Notes: a model not told the origin generated them from the sequence alone. 64,000 bases of DNA from Variovorax sp. V213 (GCF_041154455.1 NZ_AP028664.1:3721001-3785000), one strand, 5' to 3'; shown: positions 43,626 to 54,192, numbered from the stretch's first letter. A program made the numbers and translations.

Positions 43626-44312
43626 TCACGCGGCTCCGCGTGCCTTGAGCCGGATCAACATGGCTGCCGCGGCAGCCTGCTCGCCGGCGCGTCGCGAGCC
43701 ACCGATGCCGCGTTCGCGCAGGCCCAGCTCGGGCACCTCGCACTCGACATCGAAAGTCTGTTTGTGCGCGGCGCCGAGCGTCGCCGCCACGCGGTACACC
43801 GGCAACTTCATTTTGTGGCCCTGGAGCCATTCCTGCAATTCGGTCTTCGGATCCTTGGCGACCGCATCCATGCGCGGATTGATCTCGACCGACTCGTAGA
43901 GCCGGCGCACCAGCGCCTCCGCGGCCGCAAAGCCCGCGTCGAGGTAGACCGCGCCGATCAGCGCTTCGAGCGCATCGGCCAGGATCGAAGGCCGGTTGGG
44001 CCCGCCCGAGCGCGCCTCGCCCTCCCCGAGCCGAAGCAAGGGCGACAGCTGCAGCTCCAGCGCCAGGCGATGCAGGGTGTCCTGCTTGACCAGGTTGGCC
44101 CGCACGCGCGAGAGGTCGCCTTCGGGCAGGGCCGAGAGGCGCGTGTAAAGCAGGTGCGAGACCGCGAGATTGAGCACCGAGTCGCCGAGGAACTCGAGGC
44201 GCTCGTTGTGGTCAGCCGAAAAACTGCGGTGCGTGAGCGCGAGCTGGAGCAGCCGCGGGTCGGAGAACGAATGCTTGAGGCGCTCCTGCAGCGCTGCGAG
44301 GCTGCCGTCCAC
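43626..44312 (-). CDS. rnc: Ribonuclease III
   Basis: About 228 residues. The catalytic signature NERLEFLGDSVL is at residues 36-47 with E40 and D44. A second Glu lies in DALEALIGAVYLD. A C-terminal double-stranded RNA-binding domain is present (KTELQEWLQGHKMKLP onward). I use GTG at 44312, which gives the family-standard N terminus and length. The upstream ORF extension overlaps the DUF4845 gene and is not real. Confidence 0.94.
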   Translation of the reverse strand: MDGSLAALQERLKHSFSDPRLLQLALTHRSFSADHNERLEFLGDSVLNLAVSHLLYTRLSALPEGDLSRVRANLVKQDTLHRLALELQLSPLLRLGEGEARSGGPNRPSILADALEALIGAVYLDAGFAAAEALVRRLYESVEINPRMDAVAKDPKTELQEWLQGHKMKLPVYRVAATLGAAHKQTFDVECEVPELGLRERGIGGSRRAGEQAAAAAMLIRLKARGAA

Positions 44313-44329
44313 CTTGCGTGTCGCCGCGT

Positions 44330-44698
44330 TCAGCGGGTCTCGCCTTTGTACTTGAGCACCAGGTAGGCCGGCCCGAACAAGGGAATTTCCCGCTCGTACG
44401 CATACGACACGACGACCTTGTCGCCGACCTTCTTGATGTCCAGGTCCTTGCCGGAGACCGACTTGAAGTCGTCGATGGCCTGCGCCCGGTCGAAGATGGC
44501 GCGCACTTCGGGCACGGTGGTGCCTTCCTTGGCCTTGTTGGCGGCCTTGTCGATGGCCTGGTATTCGATCAGTGTCGGGATGACCTGCGCGACGACGACG
44601 CCCAGGCAACCCAGCACCACGGCGACAAACACCAGGCCGATGAACGAGATGCCGCGCTGGTGCGCGGCCCTGCTGCGGATGGACCGATTAGCTCTCAT
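44330..44698 (-). CDS. DUF4845 membrane protein
   Basis: A 122-residue protein with an N-terminal prepilin-like segment (HQRGISFIGLVFVAVVLGCLGVVVAQ, reported as parts) forming one membrane helix. A small alpha/beta domain (TVPEVRAIFDRAQAIDDFKSV, DKVVVSYAYEREIPLFG) follows. It is conserved between lepB and rnc in beta- and gammaproteobacteria. Function is unknown; a link to the signal peptidase encoded 31 bases upstream is only positional. Confidence 0.88.
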   Translation of the reverse strand: MRANRSIRSRAAHQRGISFIGLVFVAVVLGCLGVVVAQVIPTLIEYQAIDKAANKAKEGTTVPEVRAIFDRAQAIDDFKSVSGKDLDIKKVGDKVVVSYAYEREIPLFGPAYLVLKYKGETR

Positions 44699-44729
44699 GC
44701 CCTCTTACCCCTCGAACAATGCTGACTGC

Positions 44730-45695
44730 TTATTGGAATGGACCGATGCGACCCAGGTCGCCGAAGTTCATCCAGACGAAGAATGCCCTGCCTACGATGT
44801 TCTTGTCCGGCACGAAACCCCAGAAACGCGAGTCCGCCGAATTATCGCGGTTGTCGCCCATCATGAAGTAGTTGCCGGCGGGCACCTTGCAAACCACGCC
44901 TTCAACGGAGTAGCGGCAGTTTTCGCGGAACGGAAAGTCGGAGGCGCCCTGGACGAAGGCCGGGCCGGCATCGTCGTTGAGCAGCCTGTGCTGCTTGCCG
45001 CCGAGGTCTTCGTTGAACTGCTTGAGCAGGCGCATCGAATCGCTGTCGAGGTAGTCCGGCATCGAGGACTTGGAGACCGGCTGCCCGTTGATGGTGAGCT
45101 TCTTGTTCAGATAGGCCACCTCGTCGCCGGGAATGCCGACCACGCGCTTGATGTAGTCCATGCTCGGCTTGGGCGGATAGCGGAACACCACCACGTCGCC
45201 GCGCGCCAGCGGCGTGCCGTCGGTGATCTTGGTGTTGATGACCGGCAGGCGCAGGCCGTAGGTGAACTTGTTGACCAGGATCAGGTCGCCGGTCAGCAGC
45301 GTCGGCATCATCGAACCCGATGGAATCTTGAAGGGCTCGTAGAGGAACGAGCGAAGCAGGAACACCACCAGGATGACCGGGAACAGCCCCGCCGTCCAGT
45401 CGAGCCACCACGGCTGCATCAGCAGGCGCTCGCTGGCCTTGGCATCGACCGTGTCGACTTGCGTAATGCCCTGGCCGGCCAGGCGCGCGTTGCGCTCGCT
45501 CAGCGAGGATTCGAGCGCGGCGGCGGCGCGCTCCCGCCGGGGCAGGAAAAAGAAACGCTCGGCCAGCCAGTAGAGCCCGGTGACCACCGTGGCCAGAAAC
45601 AGCAGCAGCGCGAAGTTGCCTTCGATGGCGCCAGAGTACCAGGCACCGACGTAGCCGGCAAAGGCCGCGAGGACCAAAGTAGTGATGAATGCCAT
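44730..45695 (-). CDS. lepB: Signal peptidase I
   Basis: A 321-residue inner-membrane Ser/Lys protease. Two N-terminal membrane helices (about 4-20 and 28-47, then a third near 103-118) precede the periplasmic domain. The nucleophile S128 is in SGSMMPT and the general base K183 in DYIKRVVGIPGD. GDNRDNSADSRFWGFV is box E. It removes signal peptides from exported proteins. It lies 9 bases downstream of lepA. Confidence 0.97.
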   Translation of the reverse strand: MAFITTLVLAAFAGYVGAWYSGAIEGNFALLLFLATVVTGLYWLAERFFFLPRRERAAAALESSLSERNARLAGQGITQVDTVDAKASERLLMQPWWLDWTAGLFPVILVVFLLRSFLYEPFKIPSGSMMPTLLTGDLILVNKFTYGLRLPVINTKITDGTPLARGDVVVFRYPPKPSMDYIKRVVGIPGDEVAYLNKKLTINGQPVSKSSMPDYLDSDSMRLLKQFNEDLGGKQHRLLNDDAGPAFVQGASDFPFRENCRYSVEGVVCKVPAGNYFMMGDNRDNSADSRFWGFVPDKNIVGRAFFVWMNFGDLGRIGPFQ

Positions 45696-45704
45696 TTTTT
45701 GAGA

Positions 45705-47516
<1,812 letters not shown>

Positions 47517-47571
47517 CAACGGGAACGCTTAAGTACTTGAATTGGCTCGTGCGCAGAGTGCGACAGGCAAG

Positions 47572-47603
47572 AAAAAAGGGCGCGTCTTCTGGAGACGCGC
47601 CCT
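47572..47603 (-). terminator. Strong terminator hairpin in front of lepA
   Basis: On the minus strand AGGGCGCGTC pairs perfectly with GACGCGCCCT around a short loop and runs into TTTTTT. It sits 56 bases upstream of the lepA start. Either lepA has its own promoter in the 56 bases after it, or the hairpin is a leader attenuator, or it ends a small RNA made from the 47604-47982 region. Confidence 0.9.
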
Positions 47604-47982
47604 GAACCAACAAGCAATGGCAACTGCAGTAGTTGGAACTTCATTGTAGGCAAAAAGGGAGGCACGTACATCCGGGGACAGGGTCAAAACGGGTCGTTGC
47701 AGGTCCACAACATCAAAGATATAAACAACTTATCCACAGGATCGGTGGAGCACTCTATGAACAACTTGTGGGCGATCTGTGGAGCATCGGTGGACTGCTG
47801 TCTGACATCTCGCATGGTGGAGGAAACCCCACTCCTTATGCACGGACTCAGCGCCCAATGAACCCTATTCTACCGAAAACCGTCCTAAGCCTTTCTTGAA
47901 GTTAGTGAACACCAACAAAACTGTGGCACTTTTCGTTCAGAATTTTTTTTGAAACCGGGCGCTCCAGCGTCGCAAACACCTC
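47604..47982. other. Gene-free island between two minus-strand terminators
   Basis: A 379-base segment, lower in GC than its surroundings, with no credible ORF and no tRNA fold. It contains an imperfect direct repeat: TATAAACAACTTATCCACAG...ATCGGTGGA (47720-47749) and TATGAACAACTTGTGG...ATCGGTGGA (47756-47794). The first unit holds a perfect DnaA-box sequence TTATCCACA at 47730-47738. Partial boxes lie at 47768 and 47779 (TGTGG) and 47702 (TCCACA). Minus-strand -10-like sequences are TAGAAT (47867-47872) and TACAAT (47643-47648). It could be the lepA promoter and leader, a small RNA, or a DnaA-binding locus; the sequence does not decide. Confidence 0.6.
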
Positions 47983-48018
47983 AAAAAAAGGCCCCAAACC
48001 CGACTGACGGGTGGGGCC
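47983..48018 (-). terminator. Terminator after the DegP-like gene
   Basis: On the minus strand GGCCCC-ACCC, loop, GGGT-TTGGGGCC is followed by TTTTTTT, starting 20 bases past the stop codon at 48038. It marks the end of the transcript coming from the rpoE operon. Confidence 0.92.
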
Positions 48019-48037
48019 ACTTGACGGCAGCGCCAGA

Positions 48038-49531
48038 TCAGCGTGCGGGTCGGATCAGGGCATATTGCGCCCACTCCCCGCGTCGGAACAGCACGCTGAG
48101 CGGCTTGTTCTTGTCGGCCTTGGCAATCGCGGACTCGAACTCCTTGACGCTCGAGACTTCGATGTTGCCGACCGAGAGAATCACGTCGCCCTCGCGCAGC
48201 CCGGCCTTGGCGGCCGCATCGGTCGCTGCCTCGATGCGCACGCCACGCACCTTGAGTTCCTTCTTCTGGGCGTCGGTGAGGTCGCCGACCACCAGGCCGA
48301 GCGACTTGCTGGCCGCGGACGACGGCTTGGCCTGAGGCTCTTCACGATCCTGCTGGCGCTTGCCGGCCGGCTTGGCTTCGGGGTCGCCTTCGGCCACGGT
48401 GATGGCGAGTTCGCGCGAAGCGCCGTTGCGGAACAGGGTCAGCGTGCTCTTGACGCCGGGCTTGGTGCTGGCCACCGAGCGCGACAGGTCGCTCGGCGTC
48501 TCGATGACCTTGTCGCCGTACTTGGTGATGATGTCGCCTTCGCGCACGCCGGCCTTGTCGGCCGCAGAACCCGGCACCACGCTGTTCACGAGCGCGCCGC
48601 GGGCCTTGCCCAGGCCGATCGATTCGGCCACGTCCTTGGAAACTGTGCCGATGGTCACGCCGATCAGGCCGCGCGACACACGCCCGGTGGCGCGCAGCTG
48701 GTCGCTCACGCGGATGGCTTCATCGATCGGGATCGAGAAAGAGATGCCCATGTAGCCGCCCGAGCGCGAATAGATCTGGCTGTTGATGCCGACCACTTCT
48801 CCGCGCAGGTTGATCAGCGGCCCGCCCGAGTTGCCGGGGTTGATGGCAACGTCGGTCTGGATCAACGGCACCAGGTCGCCAGTGTCGCGCTGCTTCGCGC
48901 TCACGATGCCCGCGGTCACGGTGTTCTCGAGGCCGAAGGGCGAGCCGATTGCCATGACCCATTCGCCGACGCGCAGCTTCGAGATGTCCCCGACCTTCAC
49001 CACCGGCAGGCTGGTCGCCTCGATCTTCACCACGGCGACGTCGCTGCGCTTGTCGGCGCCGATCAGCTTGGCCTTGAACTCGCGCTTGTCAGTCAGCGTG
49101 ACGAGGATCTCGGAAGCGTCCTCGATCACGTGGGCATTGGTCATGACATAGCCGTCGGCGGACAGGATGAAGCCCGAGCCCACGCCGCGCGGACGCTCTT
49201 CCTCCTGGGGCTGCTGCGGCCGGTTCGGACGCGGGCCCGGACGCGGGTTGCCGGGCAACGGCTGGCCGAAGAAGCGCCTGAAGAACTCCTGCATCTCCTC
49301 GTCCATTTCCCCGCCGCTTCCGCTGCGCGTGGAAACCTTTTCGACGGTCCGAATCCCGACCACCGCGGGCCCCACCTGCTCGACCAGATCGGCGAAATCG
49401 GGCAATCCGCGCGCCTGCGGCGTCTGTGCCATGGCAGGCGTTGCCGGCAGGAAGCCCGTGGCAGCCGCGCAGGCCACGCCGAATGCGAAGAGATAGGAAC
49501 GAAGCTTGTGTCCCTCGACTTTGAACATCAT
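48038..49531 (-). CDS. DegP/MucD-type periplasmic serine protease
   Basis: A 497-residue Do-family protease and chaperone. Signal peptide: about residues 1-35, cleavage near AMA. Catalytic triad: H134 (TNAHVI), D164 (RSDVAVV) and S235 (GNSGGPL). A Q/P-rich loop (about 95-112) precedes the protease core, the expected LA-loop region. Two PDZ domains occupy roughly 275-375 and 395-490. Encoded at the end of rpoE-rseA-rseB, it matches Pseudomonas MucD/AlgW-type quality control of misfolded envelope proteins under sigma-E stress. Confidence 0.95.
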   Translation of the reverse strand: MMFKVEGHKLRSYLFAFGVACAAATGFLPATPAMAQTPQARGLPDFADLVEQVGPAVVGIRTVEKVSTRSGSGGEMDEEMQEFFRRFFGQPLPGNPRPGPRPNRPQQPQEEERPRGVGSGFILSADGYVMTNAHVIEDASEILVTLTDKREFKAKLIGADKRSDVAVVKIEATSLPVVKVGDISKLRVGEWVMAIGSPFGLENTVTAGIVSAKQRDTGDLVPLIQTDVAINPGNSGGPLINLRGEVVGINSQIYSRSGGYMGISFSIPIDEAIRVSDQLRATGRVSRGLIGVTIGTVSKDVAESIGLGKARGALVNSVVPGSAADKAGVREGDIITKYGDKVIETPSDLSRSVASTKPGVKSTLTLFRNGASRELAITVAEGDPEAKPAGKRQQDREEPQAKPSSAASKSLGLVVGDLTDAQKKELKVRGVRIEAATDAAAKAGLREGDVILSVGNIEVSSVKEFESAIAKADKNKPLSVLFRRGEWAQYALIRPAR

Positions 49532-49625
49532 CGGTTTTCTTTCAAAAGAACAGAGCGGCCAAAAGAAGAGCTATGAGTCGGTGGTGCGGACTTGGTTCAG
49601 CGCCTGCTGCGCCGATCCTGGGCGA

Positions 49626-50693
49626 TCAGCGTGTGCGCGCGAGGCTTTGCGCAAACGCGTTGAGCGTCTGCTGCGGCACTTCGCCCACTGCGGTCAGCCA
49701 CCAATCGTTCGCCGGCTCGGGCAATCGCCGGCGAATGGCGTTGGTTGCACCGATTGTGAGCACGCCGTCCCGGGGCGCGCGTTTCTCATCGTATCGCTCG
49801 ATGAAAAGCGACACCGAGGCAAGGCCATCGGAGAAGGTCCACTGAACGGTCCGATCCTGCCCGCTCTTGTCGCTGCCAACCGGCCGGCGGTAGAAGCTGC
49901 GCGGCTTGAAACCGGCCACGGGCGACTTGAGCACCCAGCCCTCGTCCTGCGCATTGGTGCGCTCCAGCTCCAGCTTCTCGATGCGATAGCCGCCGGTATT
50001 GGCCATCATCTGGGCGAGTGCCTGCGCCTTGACCGGTGCATCCAGCTGCAACTCGGAAAACGCCGACTGCTCGACCACGCGGGAGTCGCTGTCGATGGTC
50101 TGCAGCTTCATCACCAGGCCGGAGCGGCGCTCGCTCCAGATGCGATATCCGAAGCGAAGCCCGTCATGCGGCACCAGCTGCACCACGTCGGCATCGAAAC
50201 CGGCCACACGGTCCTTGCCAATGGCACGGACATCGTAAAAGTCGCCGATTGACGAATCGGGCTTATCGGGGAGATTGGGAAAGAGATCGAGGTTCTCGCG
50301 CTTCTCGACCTTCACGACCTTCGCCTCGGGCAGGAAGGTCATCACGTGGTGGTTACGCCTGAATGTGGAGCGTGGCGGGCCCGACAGGGCTTCGATGCGT
50401 TCGATCTGCATATCGCCGTCGCGCACATGCCAGATGCGTGCGCTCGACAGATCGCCGCCCGCCGCCGATACCACGAAGGTGCCGACGTAATTTCGCTGCC
50501 GCGCCCCCGTGTGCATGCGCTGCAGCCACTCCACGACGCCCATCGCGGGTGGCGCATCGCCGCCCTGTACCGAGACCGGACTCCTGGCATTGGCCGACCC
50601 CGGCCGGGTCTGCCCCGCCGCGATCTGCACCAGACAAAAAGCAGCGAACACCAGCGCGAGCGCGCGTGCAGGAATCGGCATCTGAACGGTCAT
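49626..50693 (-). CDS. rseB: Sigma-E regulatory protein RseB/MucB
   Basis: A 355-residue periplasmic protein. The signal peptide covers about residues 1-27. A lipoprotein-like (LolA-fold) domain follows (VVEWLQRMHTGARQRNYVGTFVV onward), then a smaller C-terminal MucB/RseB domain. It protects the anti-sigma factor from DegS-like cleavage until lipopolysaccharide or lipoprotein stress is sensed. It lies 21 bases after rseA. A 94-base gap to the protease gene shows no clear promoter. Confidence 0.92.
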   Translation of the reverse strand: MTVQMPIPARALALVFAAFCLVQIAAGQTRPGSANARSPVSVQGGDAPPAMGVVEWLQRMHTGARQRNYVGTFVVSAAGGDLSSARIWHVRDGDMQIERIEALSGPPRSTFRRNHHVMTFLPEAKVVKVEKRENLDLFPNLPDKPDSSIGDFYDVRAIGKDRVAGFDADVVQLVPHDGLRFGYRIWSERRSGLVMKLQTIDSDSRVVEQSAFSELQLDAPVKAQALAQMMANTGGYRIEKLELERTNAQDEGWVLKSPVAGFKPRSFYRRPVGSDKSGQDRTVQWTFSDGLASVSLFIERYDEKRAPRDGVLTIGATNAIRRRLPEPANDWWLTAVGEVPQQTLNAFAQSLARTR

Positions 50694-50714
50694 TGGAAGG
50701 GCGGCAGGCGCGCG

Positions 50715-51380
50715 TCAGCGCGTCGGGCCTTCGAAGGTCGCGTTGCGCAGGAAACCTGAGGGCATTTGCGAAGCGCCGCCCGCTTGCTGGTGCGCTTCGA
50801 GCAACTGATCGAGCCGCGGATCGCGCAGCATGATCTGCGGGCTCCCGCTCCCGACCACCACGCGGGTCGGCGTCAGCGGCGCAGCAGCGGGCGACTGGTT
50901 GCCAGTGGCAGCGGCCGCGAGCACCGAGTTGGCTGCCGGTTGCTGCTGGACTGCCATCTGGGCACCCTGCGACGGAACGGCGGCACCGTTCCCGACCAGC
51001 GTCCAGCTGATCGCGGCGACGGCCACCAGCGAAGCGGCGCCGGCCACAAGCTTCCAGCGAAAGACCGGCTCATTGGCCGCGTCGGCTTTGTGCCGCACCG
51101 CGTGAACCGACACCTGGGCGGGCGCCACAACCGGGGCTGCCGCGGCGACGGGCTCCGCCGCCAGGCGTTGTTGAAGGCGGACAAGGAACGCATTGCCATC
51201 GCTGCACGGCGAATGCGCGCCCGCGCGCAACACATCGCCCACCACGTGATAGGCACGCCAAGCCCGATGGGCCTCGTCGTCCGCGCAGACAGCCTCGATG
51301 GCCCGCGCGAAGTCCTCGCCCTGCAAATGACCATCCGCCAGTGCGGACACCTGCTCACGAACCGTCATTGTCTGATTCAT
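50715..51380 (-). CDS. rseA: Anti-sigma-E factor RseA/MucA
   Basis: A 221-residue single-pass protein. The N-terminal cytoplasmic sigma-binding domain (VREQVSALADGHLQGEDFARAIEAV, AHRAWRAYHVVGDVLR) covers about residues 6-50. A membrane helix (WKLVAGAASLVAVAAISWTLVG) lies near 109-130. The periplasmic part is Gln/Ala-rich. It holds RpoE inactive at the membrane until proteolysed. The start is ATG 51380, 17 bases after rpoE. Confidence 0.92.
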   Translation of the reverse strand: MNQTMTVREQVSALADGHLQGEDFARAIEAVCADDEAHRAWRAYHVVGDVLRAGAHSPCSDGNAFLVRLQQRLAAEPVAAAAPVVAPAQVSVHAVRHKADAANEPVFRWKLVAGAASLVAVAAISWTLVGNGAAVPSQGAQMAVQQQPAANSVLAAAATGNQSPAAAPLTPTRVVVGSGSPQIMLRDPRLDQLLEAHQQAGGASQMPSGFLRNATFEGPTR

Positions 51381-51397
51381 TTCATTCACCTGCTTAC

Positions 51398-52072
51398 CTA
51401 CCAACGCTTGCCGGACTGGTTGTCCAGCAGCGGTTTGACCCTGGCCGAAATGGCCTCGCGCGCCCGGAAAATACGCGAGCGCACGGTGCCGATCGGGCAA
51501 TCCATGACCTCGGCAATCTCTTCGTAACTCATGCCCTCGATCTCGCGCAGGGTGACAGCCTGGCGCAACTCGGACGGCAGCGCTTCCATGGCCGCCTCGA
51601 CCACGCGGGCAATTTCATTTGCCGCCAGGACCGATTCGGGGGTTTCGTCGCTGATTGGTTCGTTTCCGGGCCGGTAAGTTTCATCGTCCTCTTCAGAAGA
51701 CGGCCGCATGGCGCTTTCGGAAATGGTCGGGTCGCGCTTCATGTCGACCAGCGCCTTCTTGGCGGTATTCACCGCGATCCGGTAAAGCCAGGTGTAGAAC
51801 TGCGCGTCACCGCGGAACTGGTGGAGCGCGCGGTAGGCGCGAATGAAGGTTTCCTGCGCGATGTCCTCGACCAGGTCGACGTCGCGCACCATGCGCCCGA
51901 TCAGGCGCTCGATCCGGCGCTGGTATTTGATGACCAGCAGTTCGAATGCCTTCTGGTCACCCGCGACCGTGCGCTGGACCAGCTGCAGGTCGACTTCACC
52001 GGGGCGCGGCGCTTCGGCGGACACATCGGTCAAGCCGGAGTCCGGTGGCACTGGCGGCGGAGAAGTGGTCAT
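51398..52072 (-). CDS. rpoE: Envelope-stress sigma factor RpoE
   Basis: A 224-residue ECF sigma factor. Sigma region 2 is FELLVIKYQRRIERLIGRMV through DLVEDIAQETFIRAYRAL and FYTWLYRIAVNTAKKAL. Region 4 is ALPSELRQAVTLREIEGMSYEEIAEVMDCPIGTVRSRIFRARE. An unusually long acidic N-terminal lead of about 25 residues precedes region 2. Order rpoE-rseA-rseB-degP is complete. Autoregulation from an upstream promoter is expected for the family; I did not identify the promoter. Confidence 0.96.
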   Translation of the reverse strand: MTTSPPPVPPDSGLTDVSAEAPRPGEVDLQLVQRTVAGDQKAFELLVIKYQRRIERLIGRMVRDVDLVEDIAQETFIRAYRALHQFRGDAQFYTWLYRIAVNTAKKALVDMKRDPTISESAMRPSSEEDDETYRPGNEPISDETPESVLAANEIARVVEAAMEALPSELRQAVTLREIEGMSYEEIAEVMDCPIGTVRSRIFRAREAISARVKPLLDNQSGKRW

Positions 52073-52081
52073 CGAGGAGGT

Positions 52082-52564
52082 TCAGGGCGCATCGGCGGGA
52101 GCGGTTGCTCGCCAAGGCTCGCCGGCGGGCGACGCGGACGGGGCGCGCGAATATACCGCACGGCGCAGGTCGCGCCAGCGTTCCGGCATGGCGCGCTGCT
52201 CGACCCAGATCCATCGGCTCGCGCGGCCCGGCTGGGTCAGCCGGACCAGCAGCAGCGACTGGAGATCGAGCGCGACGGCGGCGCGGGCCGCATGAACGGC
52301 TCGGCCCGGATGGGCGCCCGTGAGCGTCCAGCCCAGTCCGTCGAAGTGCAGCACCCCCGCACCGTCGCTTCGCAGCCCGAGCCCGGCTGCGAGGCCCGAC
52401 AACAGCACACTCAGGACCAGCAGCAGCTGGCGCCAACCGGCACTATCGAACAGATAGCACGACAGTCCCGCGCACGCTGCGCCCAAGGCCCATGTGGCGA
52501 TCAGAATCCGGGTGGCACCGCGCGAGCGCCCCACCGGGTATGTCACCGACGGTGCGCTGTGCAT
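52082..52564 (-). CDS. YgfX-like two-helix membrane protein
   Basis: About 160 residues. Two closely spaced N-terminal membrane helices (around residues 18-34 and 43-62) are followed by a beta-rich cytoplasmic part (GVLHFDGLGWTLTG, LQSLLLVRLTQPGRASRWIWVEQ) and a C-terminal W..LRRAV segment. This layout matches the YgfX/CptA family, which in E. coli pairs with SdhE and was reported to affect the cytoskeleton. Identification is by architecture, so moderately sure. It lies between fabF and rpoE. The start at 52564 is chosen to avoid running into fabF. Confidence 0.65.
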   Translation of the reverse strand: MHSAPSVTYPVGRSRGATRILIATWALGAACAGLSCYLFDSAGWRQLLLVLSVLLSGLAAGLGLRSDGAGVLHFDGLGWTLTGAHPGRAVHAARAAVALDLQSLLLVRLTQPGRASRWIWVEQRAMPERWRDLRRAVYSRAPSASPAGEPWRATAPADAP

Positions 52565-52577
52565 GAAAGAGCAATGC

Positions 52578-53822
52578 TCAAGCGCGCTTGAACACCAGCG
52601 TGCCGTTGGTGCCGCCGAAGCCGAAGTTGTTCTTGACCGCGACATCGATCTTGAGATCGCGCGCCACGTTGGCGCAGTAGTCGAGGTCGCACTCCGGATC
52701 CTGGTTGAAGATGTTGATGGTCGGCGGGCTCTTCTGGTGATGCAGTGCGAGCACCGTGAACACCGACTCGATGCCGCCGGCGCCGCCCAGCAAGTGGCCG
52801 GTCATCGACTTGGTCGAATTGACGACCATTTTCTTCGCATGGTCGCCGAAGGTGTTCTTGATCGCATTGGTTTCGTTCAGGTCACCCAGGGGCGTCGAAG
52901 TGCCGTGCGCGTTGAGATACTGCACCTCGTCGGCGTTGACGCCCGCGTTGGCGAGCGCCATCGACATCGAACGGCGCGGGCCGTCGACGTTGGGTGCCGT
53001 CATGTGGTACGCGTCGGCGCTCATGCCGAAGCCCGAGACCTCGGCGTAGATCTTGGCGCCGCGCGCCTTGGCGTGCTCGTATTCCTCGAGCACGACCACC
53101 CCGGCGCCTTCACCGAGCACGAAGCCGTCGCGGTCCTTGTCCCACGGACGGGACGCGGTGCGGGGATCGTCGTTGCGCGTCGAGAGCGCCCGCGCGGCCG
53201 CGAAGCCGCCGATGCCCAGCGGCGAGACGGTCGACTCGGCACCGCCCGCGACCATCACGTCAGCATCGCCGTACTCGATCATGCGGGCCGACAGGCCGAT
53301 CGCATGCAAGCCGGTGGTGCAGGCCGTGACGACCGCGATGTTCGGGCCCTGGAAGCCGTACTTGATGGAGACGTGGCCCGAGATCATGTTGATGATCGAG
53401 GCGGGCACGAAGAACGGCGAGACGCGGCGTGGGCCGCGATTCACGAGTTCCGCGTGCGTTTCCTCGATCATCGGCAGTCCGCCGATGCCCGAGCCGATGT
53501 TGCAGCCGATGCGAGTCGCCTCTTCAGGCGACAGCGCATCACCGGTCTTGAGACCGCTGTCCTGCACCGCCTGGATGGCGGCGGCCATTCCGAGATGAAT
53601 GAAGCGGTCCATGTGGCGCGCCTCCTTCTCGGAGATGTACTGCGTGATGTCGAAACCCTTCACCTCGCCCGCAAACTTGCAAGCGAAGGCGCTGGCATCG
53701 AACGAGGTGATGGTGTCGATGCCCGACTTCCCGGCCAACAGGTTGGCCCAGGATTCGGTCACCGTGTTTCCGACAGGAGCGATGCAACCGAGTCCGGTCA
53801 CGACGACGCGGCGTTTGGTCAT
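52578..53822 (-). CDS. fabF: 3-oxoacyl-ACP synthase II
   Basis: A 414-residue condensing enzyme elongating acyl chains with malonyl-ACP. The nucleophile C168 is in VTACTTGLHAIG; the two histidines are in NAHGTSTPLGD and MTGHLLGGAGG. FabF is needed for the temperature-dependent step to cis-vaccenate in related bacteria. It follows acpP in the fab cluster with a 96-base gap. Confidence 0.97.
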   Translation of the reverse strand: MTKRRVVVTGLGCIAPVGNTVTESWANLLAGKSGIDTITSFDASAFACKFAGEVKGFDITQYISEKEARHMDRFIHLGMAAAIQAVQDSGLKTGDALSPEEATRIGCNIGSGIGGLPMIEETHAELVNRGPRRVSPFFVPASIINMISGHVSIKYGFQGPNIAVVTACTTGLHAIGLSARMIEYGDADVMVAGGAESTVSPLGIGGFAAARALSTRNDDPRTASRPWDKDRDGFVLGEGAGVVVLEEYEHAKARGAKIYAEVSGFGMSADAYHMTAPNVDGPRRSMSMALANAGVNADEVQYLNAHGTSTPLGDLNETNAIKNTFGDHAKKMVVNSTKSMTGHLLGGAGGIESVFTVLALHHQKSPPTINIFNQDPECDLDYCANVARDLKIDVAVKNNFGFGGTNGTLVFKRA

Positions 53823-53918
53823 GCCGGCAAACCTTTCTGGATGCGCTGAACAACTGCGGGCGGCGCGTACGGGCTCGATGAAAAGCGCCGCCGGCCGTGG
53901 CAGTTCCAGCTGGCCCGA

Positions 53919-54158
53919 TCAGGCCTTTTGATTCTTGGTGGCGTAGTCGACGGCGTTTTGCACCGTGGTGATCTTCTCGGCGTCTTCATCGGGAATCTCG
54001 ATGCCGAACTCGTCTTCGAGTGCCATCACCAGTTCGACCGTGTCGAGCGAGTCCGCACCGAGGTCGGCCACGAAAGCCTTTTCGTTCGTTACTTGGGACT
54101 CTTCCACGCCGAGTTGCTCGGCGATGATTTTCTTGACACGTGCTTCGATATCGCTCAT
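53919..54158 (-). CDS. acpP: Acyl carrier protein
   Basis: A 79-residue acidic helical carrier. The phosphopantetheine serine is S37 in LGADSLDTVELVM. The start at 54158 begins the standard MSDIEARVKKII. It carries growing acyl chains for FabD, FabG, FabH, FabF and PlsX, all encoded in this cluster. A 99-base upstream gap suggests an extra promoter of its own. Confidence 0.98.
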   Translation of the reverse strand: MSDIEARVKKIIAEQLGVEESQVTNEKAFVADLGADSLDTVELVMALEDEFGIEIPDEDAEKITTVQNAVDYATKNQKA

Positions 54159-54192
54159 TTGGTTCCCTCTGAGGGTTGTAGGTAATCGGTGG

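Noticed and set aside
47720..47794. Possible chromosomal replication origin
   Set aside because: Only one perfect DnaA box, and none of the usual origin neighbours (dnaA, dnaN, gyrB, rpmH, parAB) is present. Kept only as a DnaA-box finding.
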